DNA of 64,000 nucleotides from Chrysopilus asiliformis. Taxonomy: Eukaryota; Arthropoda; Insecta; Diptera; Rhagionidae. This document shows, piece after piece, positions 10,548 to 22,024 of the stretch. A program made the translations under genes and the position numbers. The stretch's first letter is position 1. Each line of letters starts with the position of its first letter. The stretch lies in assembly GCA_964034945.1 (NCBI GenBank), contig OZ035964.1, forward strand, positions 9,145,942-9,209,941, given 5' to 3'. The notes under the pieces are model-generated. The model did no database searches and had not been told where the DNA came from. It was given only the letters and a program-made list of their open reading frames with translations.

Positions 10548-13500
10548 GCCTGTAGCAGCAGCCCCTGGCGGTTTTTGGCTGCTCCAGGGCCTGTAGCAGC
10601 AGCCCCTGGCGGTTTTTGGCTGCTCCAGGGCCTGCAGCAGCAGCCCCTGGCGGTTTTGGCTGCTCCAGGGCCTGTAGCAGCAGCCCCTGGCGGTTTTGGC
10701 TGCTCCAGGGCCTGTAGCAGCAGCCCCTGGCGGTTTTTGGCTGCTCCAGGGCCTGCAGCAGCAGCCCCTGGCGGTTTTGGCTGCTCCAGGGCCTGTAGCA
10801 GCAGCCCCTGGCGGTTTTTGGCTGCTCCAGGGCCTGTAGCAGCAGCCCCTGGCGGTTTTTGGCTGCTCCAGGGCCTGTAGCAGCAGCCCCTGGCGGTTTT
10901 TGGCTGCTCCAGGGCCTGTAGCAGCAGCCCCTGGCAGTTTTTGGCTGCTCCAGGGCCTGTAGCAGCCCCTGGCGATTTTTGGCTGCTGCAGGGCCTGTAG
11001 CAGCAGCCCCTGGCGATTTTTGGCTGATCCAGGGCCTGTAGCAGCAGCCCCTGGCGATTTTTGGCTGCTGCAGGGCCTGTAGCAGCAGCCTCTGGCGGTT
11101 TTTGGCTGCTCCAGGGCCTGTAGCAGCAGCCCCTGGCGGTTTTTGGCTGCTCCAGGGCCTGCAGCAGCAGCCCCTGCCGGTTTTGGCTGCTCCAGGGCCT
11201 GTAGCAGCAGCCCCTGCCAGTTTTTAGCTGCTCCAGGGCCTGTAGCAGCAGCCCCTGGCGGTTTTTGGCTGCTCCAGGGCCTGCAGCAGCAGCCCCTGGC
11301 GGTTTTTGGCTGCTCCAGGGCCTGTAGCAGCAGCCCCTGGCGGTTTTTGGCTGCTCCAGGGCCTGCAGCAGCAGCCCCTGGCGGTTTTTGGCTGCTCCAG
11401 GGCCTGCAGCAGCAGCCCCTGGCGGTTTTTGGCTGCTCCAGGGCCTGTAGCAGCAGCCCCTGGCGGTTTTTGGCTGCTCCAGGGCCTGTAGCAGCAGCCC
11501 CTGGCAGTTTTTGGCTGCTCCAGGGCCTGTAGCAGCAGCCCCTGGCGGTTTTTGGCTGCTCCAGGGCCTGTAGCAGCAGCCCCTGGCGATTTTTGGCTGC
11601 TGCAGGGCCTGTAGCAGCAGCCTCTGGCGATTTTTGGCTGCTCCAGGGCCTGCAGCAGCAGCCCCTGGCGGTTTTTGGCTGCTCCAGGGCCTGTAGCAGC
11701 AGCCCCTGGCGGTTTTTGGCTGCTCCAGGGCCTGCAGCAGCAGCCCCTGGCGGTTTTTGGCTGCTCCAGGGCCTGTAGCAGCAGCCCCTGGCGGTTTTTG
11801 GCTGCTCCAGGGCCTGTAGCAGCAGCCCCTGGCAGTTTTTGGCTGCTCCAGGGCCTGTAGCAGCAGCCCCTGGCGGTTTTTGGCTGCTCCAGGGCCTGTA
11901 GCAGCAGCCCCTGCCGGTTTTTAGCTGCTCCAGGGCCTGTAGCAGCAGCCCCTGGCGGTTTTTGGCTGCTCCAGGGCCTGCAGCAGCAGCCCCTGGCGGT
12001 TTTTGGCTGCTCCAGGGCCTGTAGCAGCAGCCCCTGGCGGTTTTTGGCTGCTCCAGGGCCTGCAGCAGCAGCCCCTGGCGGTTTTTGGCTGCTCCAGGGC
12101 CTGTAGCAGCAGCCCCTGGCGGTTTTTGGCTGCTCCAGGGCCTGTAGCAGCAGCCCCTGGCAGTTTTTGGCTGCTCCAGGGCCTGTAGCAGCAGCCCCTG
12201 GCGGTTTTTGGCTGCTCCAGGGCCTGTAGCAGCAGCCCCTGCGGTTTTTGGCTGCTCCAGGGCCTGTAGCAGCAGCCCCTGGCGATTTTTGGCTGCTCCA
12301 GGGCCTGTAGCAGCAGCCCCTGGCGATTTTTGGCTGCTGCAGGGCCTGTAGCAGCAGCCCCTGGCGATTTTTGGCTGATCCAGGGCCTGTAGCAGCAGCC
12401 CCTGGCGATTTTTGGCTGCTCCAGGGCCTGCAGCAGCAGCGCCTGGCGGTTTTTGGCTGCTCCAGGGCCTGTAGCAGCAGCCCCTGGCGATTTTTGGCTG
12501 CTCCAGGGCCTGTAGCAGCAGCCCCTGGCGATTTTTGGCTGCTCCAGGGCCTGTAGCGGCAGCCCCTCGCGGGTTTTGGCTGCTCCAGGGCCTGCAGCAG
12601 CAGCCCCTGGCGATTTTTGGCTGCTCCAGGGCCTGCAGCAGCAGCGCCTGGCGGTTTTTGGCTGCTCCAGGGCCTGTAGCAGCAGCCCCTGGCGGTTTTT
12701 GGCTGCTCCAGGGCCTGTAGCAGCAGCCCCTGGCGGTTTTTGGCTGCTCCAGGGCCTGTAGCAGCAGCCCCTGCCGGTTTTTAGCTGCTCCAGGGCCTGT
12801 AGCAGCAGCCCCTGGCGGTTTTTGGCTGCTCCAGGGCCTGCAGCAGCAGCCCCTGGCGGTTTTTGGCTGCTCCAGGGCCTGTAGCAGCAGCCCCTGGCGG
12901 TTTTTGGCTGCTCCAGGGCCTGTAGCAGCAGCCCCTGGCAGTTTTTGGCTGCTCCAGGGCCTGTAGCAGCAGCCCCTGGCGGTTTTTGGCTGCTCCAGGG
13001 CCTGTAGCAGCAGCCCCTGGCGGTTTTTGGCTGCTCCAGGGCCTGTAGCAGCAGCCCCTGGCGGTTTTTGGCTGGTCCAGGGCCTGTAGCAGCAGCCCCT
13101 GGCAGTTTTTGGCTGCTCCAGGGCCTGTAGCAGCAGCCCCTGGCGGTTTTTGGCTGCCCCAGGGCCTGTAGCAGCAGCCCCTGGCGATTTTTGGCTGCTC
13201 CAGGGCCTGTAGCGGCAGCCCCTCGCGGGTTTTGGCTGGTCCAGGGCCTGTAGCAGCAGCCCCTGGCGATTTTTGGCTGCTCCAGGGCCTGTAGCAGCAG
13301 CCCCTGGCGATTTTTGATGCTCCAGGGCCTGTAGCAGCAGCCCCTGGCGGTTTTTGGCTGCTCCAGGGCCTGTAGCAGCAGCCCCTGGCGGATTTTGGCT
13401 GCTCCAGGGCCTGTAGCAGCAGCCCCTGGCGATTTTTGGCTGCTCCAGGGCCTGTAGCAGCAGCCCCTGGCGGTTTTTGGCTGGTCCAGGGCCTGTAGCA

Positions 13501-16500
13501 GCAGCCCCTGGCGGTTTTTGGCTGGTCCAGGGCCTGTAGCGGCAGCCCCTCGCGGGTTTTGGCTGCTCCAGGGCCTGCAGCAGCAGCCCCTGGCGATTTT
13601 TGGCTGCTCCAGGGCCTGCAGCAGCAGCGCCTGGCGGTTTTTGGCTGCTCCAGGGCCTGTAGCAGCAGCCTCTGGCGATTTTTGGCTGCTCCAGGGCCTG
13701 CAGCAGCAGCCCCTGGCGATTTTTGGCTGCTCCAGGGCCTGTAGCAGCAGCCCCTGGCGGTTTTTGGCTGCTCCAGGGCCTGTAGTGGCAGCCCCCGGCG
13801 GTTTTTGGCTGGTCCAGGGCCTGTAGCAGCAGCCCCTGGCGGTTTTTGGCTGCTCCAGGGCCTGTAGCAGCAGCCCCTGGCAGTTTTTGGCTGCTCCAGG
13901 GCCTGTAGCAGCAGCCCCTGGCGGTTTTTGGCTGCTCCAGGGCCTGTAGCAGCAGCCCCTGGCGGTTTTTGGCTGCTCCAGGGCCTGTAGCAGCAGCCCC
14001 TGGCGGTTTTTGGCTGGTCCAGGGCCTGTAGCAGCAGCCCCTGGCAGTTTTTGGCTGCTCCAGGGCCTGTAGCAGCAGCCCCTGGCGGTTTTTGGCTGCC
14101 CCAGGGCCTGTAGCAGCAGCCCCTGGCGATTTTTGGCTGCTCCAGGGCCTGTAGCGGCAGCCCCTCGCCGGTTTTGGCTGGTCCAGGGCCTGTAGCAGCA
14201 GCCCCTGGCGATTTTTGGCTGCTCCAGGGCCTGTAGCAGCAGCCCCTGGCGATTTTTGATGCTCCAGGGCCTGTAGCAGCAGCCCCTGGCGGTTTTTGGC
14301 TGCTCCAGGGCCTGTAGCAGCAGCCCCTGGCGGATTTTGGCTGCTCCAGGGCCTGTAGCAGCAGCCCCTGGCGATTTTTGGCTGCTCCAGGGCCTGTAGC
14401 AGCAGCCCCTGGCGGTTTTTGGCTGGTCCAGGGCCTGTAGCAGCAGCCCCTGGCGGTTTTTGGCTGGGCCAGGGCCTGTAGCAGCAGCCCCGGGCGGTTT
14501 TTGGCTGCTCCAGGGCCTGTAGCAGCAGCCCCTGGCGGTTTTTGGCTGCTCCAAGGCCTGTAGCAGCAGCCCCTGGCAGTTTTTGGCTGCTCCAGGGCCT
14601 GTAGCAGCAGCCCCTGGCGATTTTTGGCTGCTCCAGGGCCTGTAGCAGCAGCCCCTGGCGATTTTTGGCTGCTCCAGGGCCTGTAGCAGCAGCCCCTGGC
14701 GATTTTTGGCTGCTCCAGGGCCTGTAGCAGCAGCCCCTGGCGATTTTTGGCTGCTGCAGGGCCTGTAGCAGCAGCCCCTGGCGATTTTTGGCTGATCCAG
14801 GGCCTGTAGCAGCAGCCCCTGGCGATTTTTGGCTGCTGCAGGACCTGTAGCAGCAGCCCCTGGCGATTTTTGGCTGCTCCAGGGCCTGCAGCAGCAGCCC
14901 CTGGCGATTTTTGGCTCCTCCAGGGCCTGTAGCAGCAGCCCCTGGCGGTTTTTGACCGGTCCAGGGCCTGTAGCAGCAGCCCCTGGCGGTTTTTGGCTGC
15001 TCCAGGGCCTGTATCAGCAGCCCCTGGCGGATTTTGGCTGCTCCAGGGCCTGTAGCGGCAGCCCCTGGCGGTTTCTGGCTGCTCCAGGGCCTGTGGCAGC
15101 AGCCCCTGGCGGTTTTTGGCTGGTCCAGGGCCTGTAGCAGCAGCCCCTGGCGGTTTTTGGATGCTCCAGGGCCTGCAGCAGCAGCCCCTGGCGGTTTTGG
15201 CTGCTCCAGGGCCTGTAGCAGCAGCCCCTGGCGGTTTTTGGCTGGTCCAGGGCCTGTAGCAGCAGCCCCTGGCGGTTTTTGGCTGCTCCAGGGCCTGTAG
15301 CGGCAGCCCCTCGCGGTTTTTGGCTGGTCCAGGGCCTGTAGCAGCAGCCCCTGGCGATTTTTGGCTGCTGCAGGGCCTGTAGCAGCAGCCCCTGGCGATT
15401 TTTGGCTGATCCAGGGCCTGTAGCAGCAGCCCCTGGCGATTTTTGGCTGCTGCAGGGCCTGTAGCAGCAGCCCCTGGCGATTTTTGGCTGCTCCAGGGCC
15501 TGCAGCAGCAGCCCCTGGCGATTTTTGGCTGCTCCAGGGCCTGTAGCAGCAGCCCCTGGCGATTTTTGGCTGCTCCAGGGCCTGTAGCAGCAGCCCCTGG
15601 CGGTTTTTGGCTGGTCCAGGGCCTGTAGCAGCAGCCCCTGGCGGTTTTTGGCTGCTCCAGGGCCTGTATCAGCAGCCCCTGGCGGATTTTGGCTGCTCCA
15701 GGGCCTGTAGCGGCAGCCCCTGGCGGTTTCTGGCTGCTCCAGGGCCTGTAGCAGCAGCCCCTGGCGGTTTTTGGCTGCTCCAGGGCCTGTAGCAGCAGCC
15801 CCTCGCGGTTTTTGGCTGGTCCAGGGCCTGTAGCAGCAGCCCCTGGCGATTTTTGGCTGCTGCAGGGCCTGTAGCAGCAGCCCCTGGCGATTTTTGGCTG
15901 ATCCAGGGCCTGTAGCAGCAGCCCCTGGCGATTTTTGGCTGCTGCAGGGCCTGTAGCAGCAGCCCCTGGCGATTTTTGGCTGCTCCAGGGCCTGCAGCAG
16001 CAGCCCCTGGCGATTTTTGGCTGCTCCAGGGCCTGTAGCAGCAGCCCCTGGCGGTTTTTGGCTGGTCCAGGGCCTGTAGCAGCAGCCCCTGGCGGTTTTT
16101 GGCTGCTCCAGGGCCTGTATCAGCAGCCCCTGGCGGATTTTGGCTGCTCCAGGGCCTGTAGCGGCAGCCCCTGGCGGTTTCTGGCTGCTCCAGGGCCTGT
16201 AGCAGCAGCCCCTGGCGGTTTTTGGCTGGTCCAGGGCCTGTAGCAGCAGCCCCTGGCGGTTTTTGGATGCTCCAGGGCCTGCAGCAGCAGCCCCTGGCGG
16301 TTTTGGCTGCTCCAGGGCCTGTAGCAGCAGCCCCTGGCGGTTTTTGGCTGGTCCAGGGCCTGTAGCAGCAGCCCCTGGCGGTTTTTGGCTGCTCAAGGGC
16401 CTGTAGCAGCAGCCCCTGGCGGATTTTGGCTGCTCCAGGGCCTGTAGCAGCAGCCCCTGGCGGTTTTTGGCTGCTCCAGGGCCTGTAGCAGCAGCCCCTG

Positions 16501-19489
16501 GCAGTTTTTGGCTGCTCCAGGGCCTGTAGCAGCAGCCCCTGGCGATTTTTGGCTGCTCCAGGGCCTGTAGCAGCAGCCCCTGGCGATTTTTGGCTGCTCC
16601 AGGGCCTGTAGCAGCAGCCCCTGGCGGTTTCTGGCTGCTCCAGGGCCTGTAGCAGCAGCCCCTGGCGGTTTTTGGCTGGTCCAGGGCCTGTAGCAGCAGC
16701 CCCTGGCGGTTTTTGGATGCTCCAGGGCCTGCAGCAGCAGCCCCTGGCGGTTTTGGCTGCTCCAGGGCCTGTAGCAGCAGCCCCTGGCGGTTTTTGGCTG
16801 GTCCAGGGCCTGTAGCAGCAGCCCCTGGCGGTTTTTGGCTGCTCCAGGGCCTGTAGCGGCAGCCCCTCGCGGTTTTTGGCTGGTCCAGGGCCTGTAGCAG
16901 CAGCCCCTGGCGATTTTTGGCTGCTGCAGGGCCTGTAGCAGCAGCCCCTGGCGATTTTTGGCTGATCCAGGGCCTGTAGCAGCAGCCCCTGGCGATTTTT
17001 GGCTGCTGCAGGGCCTGTAGCAGCAGCCCCTGGCGATTTTTGGCTGCTCCAGGGCCTGCAGCAGCAGCCCCTGGCGATTTTTGGCTGCTCCAGGGCCTGT
17101 AGCAGCAGCCCCTGGCGGTTTTTGGCTGGTCCAGGGCCTGTAGCAGCAGCCCCTGGCGGTTTTTGGCTGCTCCAGGGCCTGTATCAGCAGCCCCTGGCGG
17201 ATTTTGGCTGCTCCAGGGCCTGTAGCGGCAGCCCCTGGCGGTTTCTGGCTGCTCCAGGGCCTGTAGCAGCAGCCCCTGGCGGTTTTTGGCTGGTCCAGGG
17301 CCTGTAGCAGCAGCCCCTGGCGGTTTTTGGATGCTCCAGGGCCTGCAGCAGAAGCCCCTGGCGGTTTTGGCTGCTCCAGGGCCTGTAGCAGCAGCCCCTG
17401 GCGGTTTTTGGCTGGTCCAGGGCCTGTAGCAGCAGCCCCTGGCGGTTTTTGGCTGCTCAAGGGCCTGTAGCAGCAGCCCCTGGCGGATTTTGGCTGCTCC
17501 AGGGCCTGTAGCAGCAGCCCCTGGCGGTTTTTGGCTGCTCCAGGGCCTGTAGCAGCAGCCCCTGGCAGTTTTTGGCTGCTCCAGGGCCTGTAGCAGCAGC
17601 CCCTGGCGATTTTTGGCTGCTCCAGGGCCTGTAGCAGCAGCCCCTGGCGATTTTTGGCTGCTCCAGGGCCTGTAGCAGCAGCCCCTGGCGGTTTTTGGCT
17701 GCTCCAGGGCCTGTAGCAGCAGCCCCTGGCGGTTTTTGGCTGCTCCAAGGCCTGTAGCAGCAGCCCCTGGCAGTTTTTGGCTGCTCCAGGGCCTGTAGCA
17801 GCAGCCCCTGGCGATTTTTGGCTGCTCCAGGGCCTGTAGCAGCAGCCCCTGGCGATTTTTGGCTGCTGCAGGGCCTGTAGCAGCAGCCCCTGGCGATTTT
17901 TGGCTGCTCCAGGGCCTGCAGCAGCAGCCCCTGGCGATTTTTGGCTGCTCCAGGGCCTGTAGCAGCAGCCCCTGGCGATTTTTGGCTGCTCCAGGGCCTG
18001 TAGCAGCAGCCCCTGGCGATTTTTGGCTGCTGCAGGGCCTGTAGCAGCAGCCCCTGGCGATTTTTGGCTGATCCAGGGCCTGTAGCAGCAGCCCCTGGCG
18101 ATTTTTGGCTGCTGCAGGGCCTGTAGCAGCAGCCCCTGGCGATTTTTGGCTGCTCCAGGGCCTGCAGCAGCAGCCCCTGGCGATTTTTGGCTCCTCCAGG
18201 GCCTGTAGCAGCAGCCCCTGGCGGTTTTTGACTGGTCCAGGGCCTGTAGCAGCAGCCCCTGGCGGTTTTTGGCTGCTCCAGGGCCTGTATCAGCAGCCCC
18301 TGGCGGATTTTGGCTGCTCCAGGGCCTGTAGCGGCAGCCCCTGGCGGTTTCTGGCTGCTCCAGGGCCTGTAGCAGCAGCCCCTGGCGGTTTTTGGCTGGT
18401 CCAGGGCCTGTAGCAGCAGCCCCTGGCGGTTTTTGGATGCTCCAGGGCCTGTAGCAGCAGCCCCTGGCGGTTTTGGCTGCTCCAGGGCCTGTAGCAGCAG
18501 CCCCTGGCGGTTTTTGGCTGGTCCAGGGCCTGTAGCAGCAGCCCCTGGCGGTTTTTGGCTGCTCCAGGGCCTGTAGCGGCAGCCCCTCGCGGTTTTTGGC
18601 TGGTCCAGGGCCTGTAGCAGCAGCCCCTGGCGATTTTTGGCTGCTGCAGGGCCTGTAGCAGCAGCCCCTGGCGATTTTTGGCTGATCCAGGGCCTGTAGC
18701 AGCAGCCCCTGGCGATTTTTGGCTGCTGCAGGGCCTGTAGCAGCAGCCCCTGGCGATTTTTGGCTGCTCCAGGGCCTGCAGCAGCAGCCCCTGGCGATTT
18801 TTGGCTGCTCCAGGGCCTGTAGCAGCAGCCCCTGGCGGTTTTTGGCTGGTCCAGGGCCTGTAGCAGCAGCCCCTGGCGGTTTTTGGCTGCTCCAGGGCCT
18901 GTATCAGCAGCCCCTGGCGGATTTTGGCTGCTCCAGGGCCTGTAGCGGCAGCCCCTGGCGGTTTCTGGCTGCTCCAGGGCCTGTAGCAGCAGCCCCTGGC
19001 GGTTTTTGGCTGGTCCAGGGCCTGTAGCAGCAGCCCCTGGCGGTTTTTGGATGCTCCAGGGCCTGCAGCAGCAGCCCCTGGCGGTTTTGGCTGCTCCAGG
19101 GCCTGTAGCAGCAGCCCCTGGCGGTTTTTGGCTGGTCCAGGGCCTGTAGCAGCAGCCCCTGGCGGTTTTTGGCTGCTCAAGGGCCTGTAGCAGCAGCCCC
19201 TGGCGGATTTTGGCTGCTCCAGGGCCTGTAGCAGCAGCCCCTGGCGGTTTTTGGCTGCTCCAGGGCCTGTAGCAGCAGCCCCTGGCAGTTTTTGGCTGCT
19301 CCAGGGCCTGTAGCAGCAGCCCCTGGCGGTTTTTGGCTGCTCCAGGGCCTGTAGCAGCAGCCCCTGGCGGTTTTTGGCTGCTCCAGGGCCTGTAGCAGCA
19401 GCCCCTGGCGGTTTTTGGCTGCTCCAGGGCCTGTAGCAGCAGCCCCTGGCGATTTTTGGCTGCTCCAGGGCCTGTAGCAGCAGCCCCTG
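10548..19489 (-). repeat. Right arm, type-B units in reverse with higher-order repeats
   Basis: Reverse-complement central-type units continue for about 9 kb. Marker variants recur at multiples of the unit. 'tgtatcagcag' is at about 15011, 15666, 16117, 17181, 18287 and 18901. 'tagcggcagcccctcgcgg' is at 12554, 13210, 13537 and 14152. Spacings of about 655, 615 and 943 bp correspond to 16, 15 and 23 units, the pattern expected from unequal exchange. The stop-free strand is now the minus strand. Confidence 0.85.
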
Positions 19490-20158
19490 GCAAATTTTGG
19501 GTGCTCCAGGGCCTGTAGCAGCACCCACTGGCAAATGTTTGGGTGCTCCGGGGCCTGTAGCAGTACCCACTGGCGATTTTTGGGTGCTCCGGGGCCTGTA
19601 GCAGCAGCCCCTGGCGATTTTTGGCTGCTCCAGGGCCTGTAGCAGCAGCCCCTGGCGATTTTTGGCTGCTCCAGGGCCTGTAGCGGCAGCCCCTGGCGGT
19701 TTTTGGCTGCTCCAGGGCCTGTAGCAGCAGCCCCTGGCGGTTTTTGGCTGGTCCAGGGCCTGCAGCAGCAGCGCCTGGCGGTTTTTGGCTGGTCCAGGGC
19801 CTGTGGCAGCAGCCCCTGGCAGTTTTTGGCTGCTCCGGGGCCTGTAGCAGTACCCACTGGCGATTTTTGGGTGCTCCGGGGCCTGTAGCAGCAGCCCCTG
19901 GCGGTTTTTGGCTGCTCCAGGGCCTGTAGCAGCAGCCCCTGGCGATTTTTGGCTGCTCCAGGGCCTGCAGCAGCAGCCCCTGGCGGTTTTGGCTGCTCCA
20001 GGGCCTGTACCAGCAGCCACTGGCGAATTTTTGGGTGCTCCAAGGCCTGTAGCAACACCCACTGGCAATTTTTGGGTGCTCCGGAACTTGTAGCAGCACC
20101 CAATGACAATTCTTGGGTGCTCCGGGGCCTGTAGCAACACCCACTGGCAAATTTTGGG
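19490..20158 (-). repeat. Right cap of type-A units, reverse orientation
   Basis: From 19490 the units again include the GGGTGCTCCGGGGCCTGTAG / CACCCACTGGC type found at the left edge, mixed with central-type units, and the last four are all type A. One unit near 20011 is chimeric, pairing a type-A arm with a type-B arm. The array ends abruptly at 'ggcaaattttgggtag'. The outer caps therefore match in type and are opposite in orientation. Confidence 0.8.
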
Positions 20159-20215
20159 TAGGGAAATTAGAAGAATAAGAGGGAAATTAGAGGATTAATA
20201 GGGAAATCTCTTTCC

Positions 20216-20375
20216 CCCTTTTTCCCCATTCTCTTTCCCCCCTCCCCGCCTCTTTCTACTTCGCCCTCCCCTGCCCTTCTCTTTCCCGCCTCCCAACCTC
20301 TTTCTACTTCCCCGTCCCGCGTCCTTCTCTTTCCCCTTCTCATACCCCCGCCCGCTCTTTTTACTTCTGCTCCTG
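20216..20375 (+). repeat. Polypyrimidine (C/T-rich) tract
   Basis: About 160 bp directly right of the minisatellite is almost only C and T on the plus strand. It contains loosely repeated ~50-bp blocks (CTCTTTCTACTTC... near 20250 and 20300). Such tracts can adopt triplex (H-DNA) structure; that is a general property and not shown here. The segment before it (20159-20215) has three GGGAAATTAGA-like repeats. Confidence 0.7.
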
Positions 20376-21908
20376 TCTCAAGACCAGCAGTTGTAATGCA
20401 ATAATAAATCTGTGTAAGAAAATTTAAAACAAGGGAAGTTAATTGATTTAATTACAAGGAATAATCAATATGATTATTTTTTGATAATTGTATACGTGAA
20501 AGTAGATATGCCTGGGTTTCATTGTATTGGCATGACTTTTACGTTTACTACACCAACCAATGCGCACCATTTTCTGTTATTTTCGGTCACTGTTGGCTAG
20601 TAGAGCATTTCAATTCATCGCAAAAATTATATCCAATTATAATTCATAAACTTCCGTTGCTTACTGGCATATTGCGCCTATTGCCATTGTATTGCTGTTG
20701 TAAATTCTTTATTTTTGGTATTATTTTTACTTTCTTATACGTAGAGCCATGAAATTGTACAGACACGTTAGGTCCTGGAATAGAACAATCCCATCAACTA
20801 TTGGTGCAAACCCTTTAACCGGAAGTAACCAAAATGGCGGTTTTTTTTTAAATCGGAATTTCGTTTTTTGCTCTTTACACCGAAATTACGCGTTTTTCAG
20901 TACAATAAAATTTCCTACATTTTCGTCTTTTACTAGAACTTTCTACCTCAAGTCGTTATACCGTTATTTAAAAAATATCACTTTTTCCGATTATCTCGAA
21001 AAATAGTGGGTTTTTGGTAGTTTAACGTGTGAATTAATTTATAAGAACAATGTTTGCCATAATTTTGTCTTTTACCGTTATCGGATATGTTTTACCGTAA
21101 TCCGATACCTTTTACTTATTATTAAAAATTTAAAAAATTAATTTTTGTGATATGCTTGCAAACCAACAGGTTTTCAAAAAAAAAACGGTTAATTGTACAA
21201 TATTAAAGGTATTAAAATTTTTCACATTTTTGCCCTTTACTGCAAATCGCTATCTTTTACCGTTATCAAAATATTTCAGATTTTGAAAATGAAAATTCAT
21301 GTTTTTATGTAAACAAATATTTCAGGTAAATTGTGCAGAAACTTAGATTTTGTATAAGAAAGTCATGTGCTGTTCACATCAGATTTTTTTTTTTTTCAAA
21401 CATATTTATAGTATGGGTGTATTTTAGATGGTGTATTGTAAAAAGATTTATGTTTCAAAATACTTTTAGAATTCAGGTGAATAAACATCGCATTCATTCA
21501 TATACATATCGTTTGACAACTACAAGAAATTTCAACAGTTCGATAGATTCTTAAAATTTAGCTAAAGGTTTTTGCTACATTTATGCTTTGGGCCACTAAT
21601 ATTTTTTAATATCAATCTATTGGTTATGGTCCGGTTGTAGTGTGTTAGTTTCATTCATATTTTATGAACAAATCTTTAAAAAAAAAACATACTCTAACAA
21701 TATTAATATTTATTTGTTGTCTCATATGTGTTTTTTCCACGTTTCTTCTTCTTTTTTACGGAAAGATTATTGCGGAAGGTGGGTAAGAAATGTACGTACT
21801 AGTAAAGAAGGTAACCTATGGACTCCATTAGACTTATTTCCAGATTGGATTTAAATCCAATCAAGAAAAAGTCTAATAGAGACTCAAAAAATGTTGCATC
21901 ATGATTTA
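20376..21908. repeat. Intergenic with a dispersed 'ggtaaaagac' repeat family
   Basis: Blocks at 20749-21260 ('aggtcctggaatagaacaatc', 'ccggaagtaaccaaaatgg', 'ccgttatcggatatg') reappear reversed at 31890-32450 and in part at 54160-54600 and 55700-55800. A dispersed element of unknown class is therefore present. The short frames at 20522, 20749, 21333 and 21642 fall in it or in AT-rich DNA and are not called as genes. Confidence 0.45.
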
Positions 21909-22024
21909 CAGGGTGGACCAGAATAGGTGTCCCTATTGAAAATTGTGACTAAAACCAAATCTCTCTGTTGAATTCAAAAACTAATTTATTTTAAACAAGG
22001 TATAGGTATAAACTTTAGAAAATT

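Larger units (their letters stand above)
5453..20158. repeat. Giant inverted 41-bp minisatellite (~14.7 kb)
   Basis: The whole block is built from a 41-bp unit; one consensus unit counts 27 G or C of 41, in an AT-rich neighbourhood. Units run CTGCTGCTACAGGCCCTGGA-GCAGCCAAAAACCGCCAGGGG up to about 10390 and as the reverse complement from there to the right end. That gives roughly 120 units left and 238 right. Because 41 is not a multiple of 3 and the forward unit has no stop codon in any frame, translation gives the same 41-residue repeat in all three frames. The very long reading frames are therefore by-products. Unit-length variants (38, 40, 42 bp) occur freely, which argues against a coding constraint. 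Confidence 0.95.

Noticed and set aside
5453..20158. CRISPR-like array (short repeat with regular period)
   Set aside because: There are no unique spacers; the units are continuous variants of one 41-bp sequence, the array reverses orientation, and the setting is eukaryotic.
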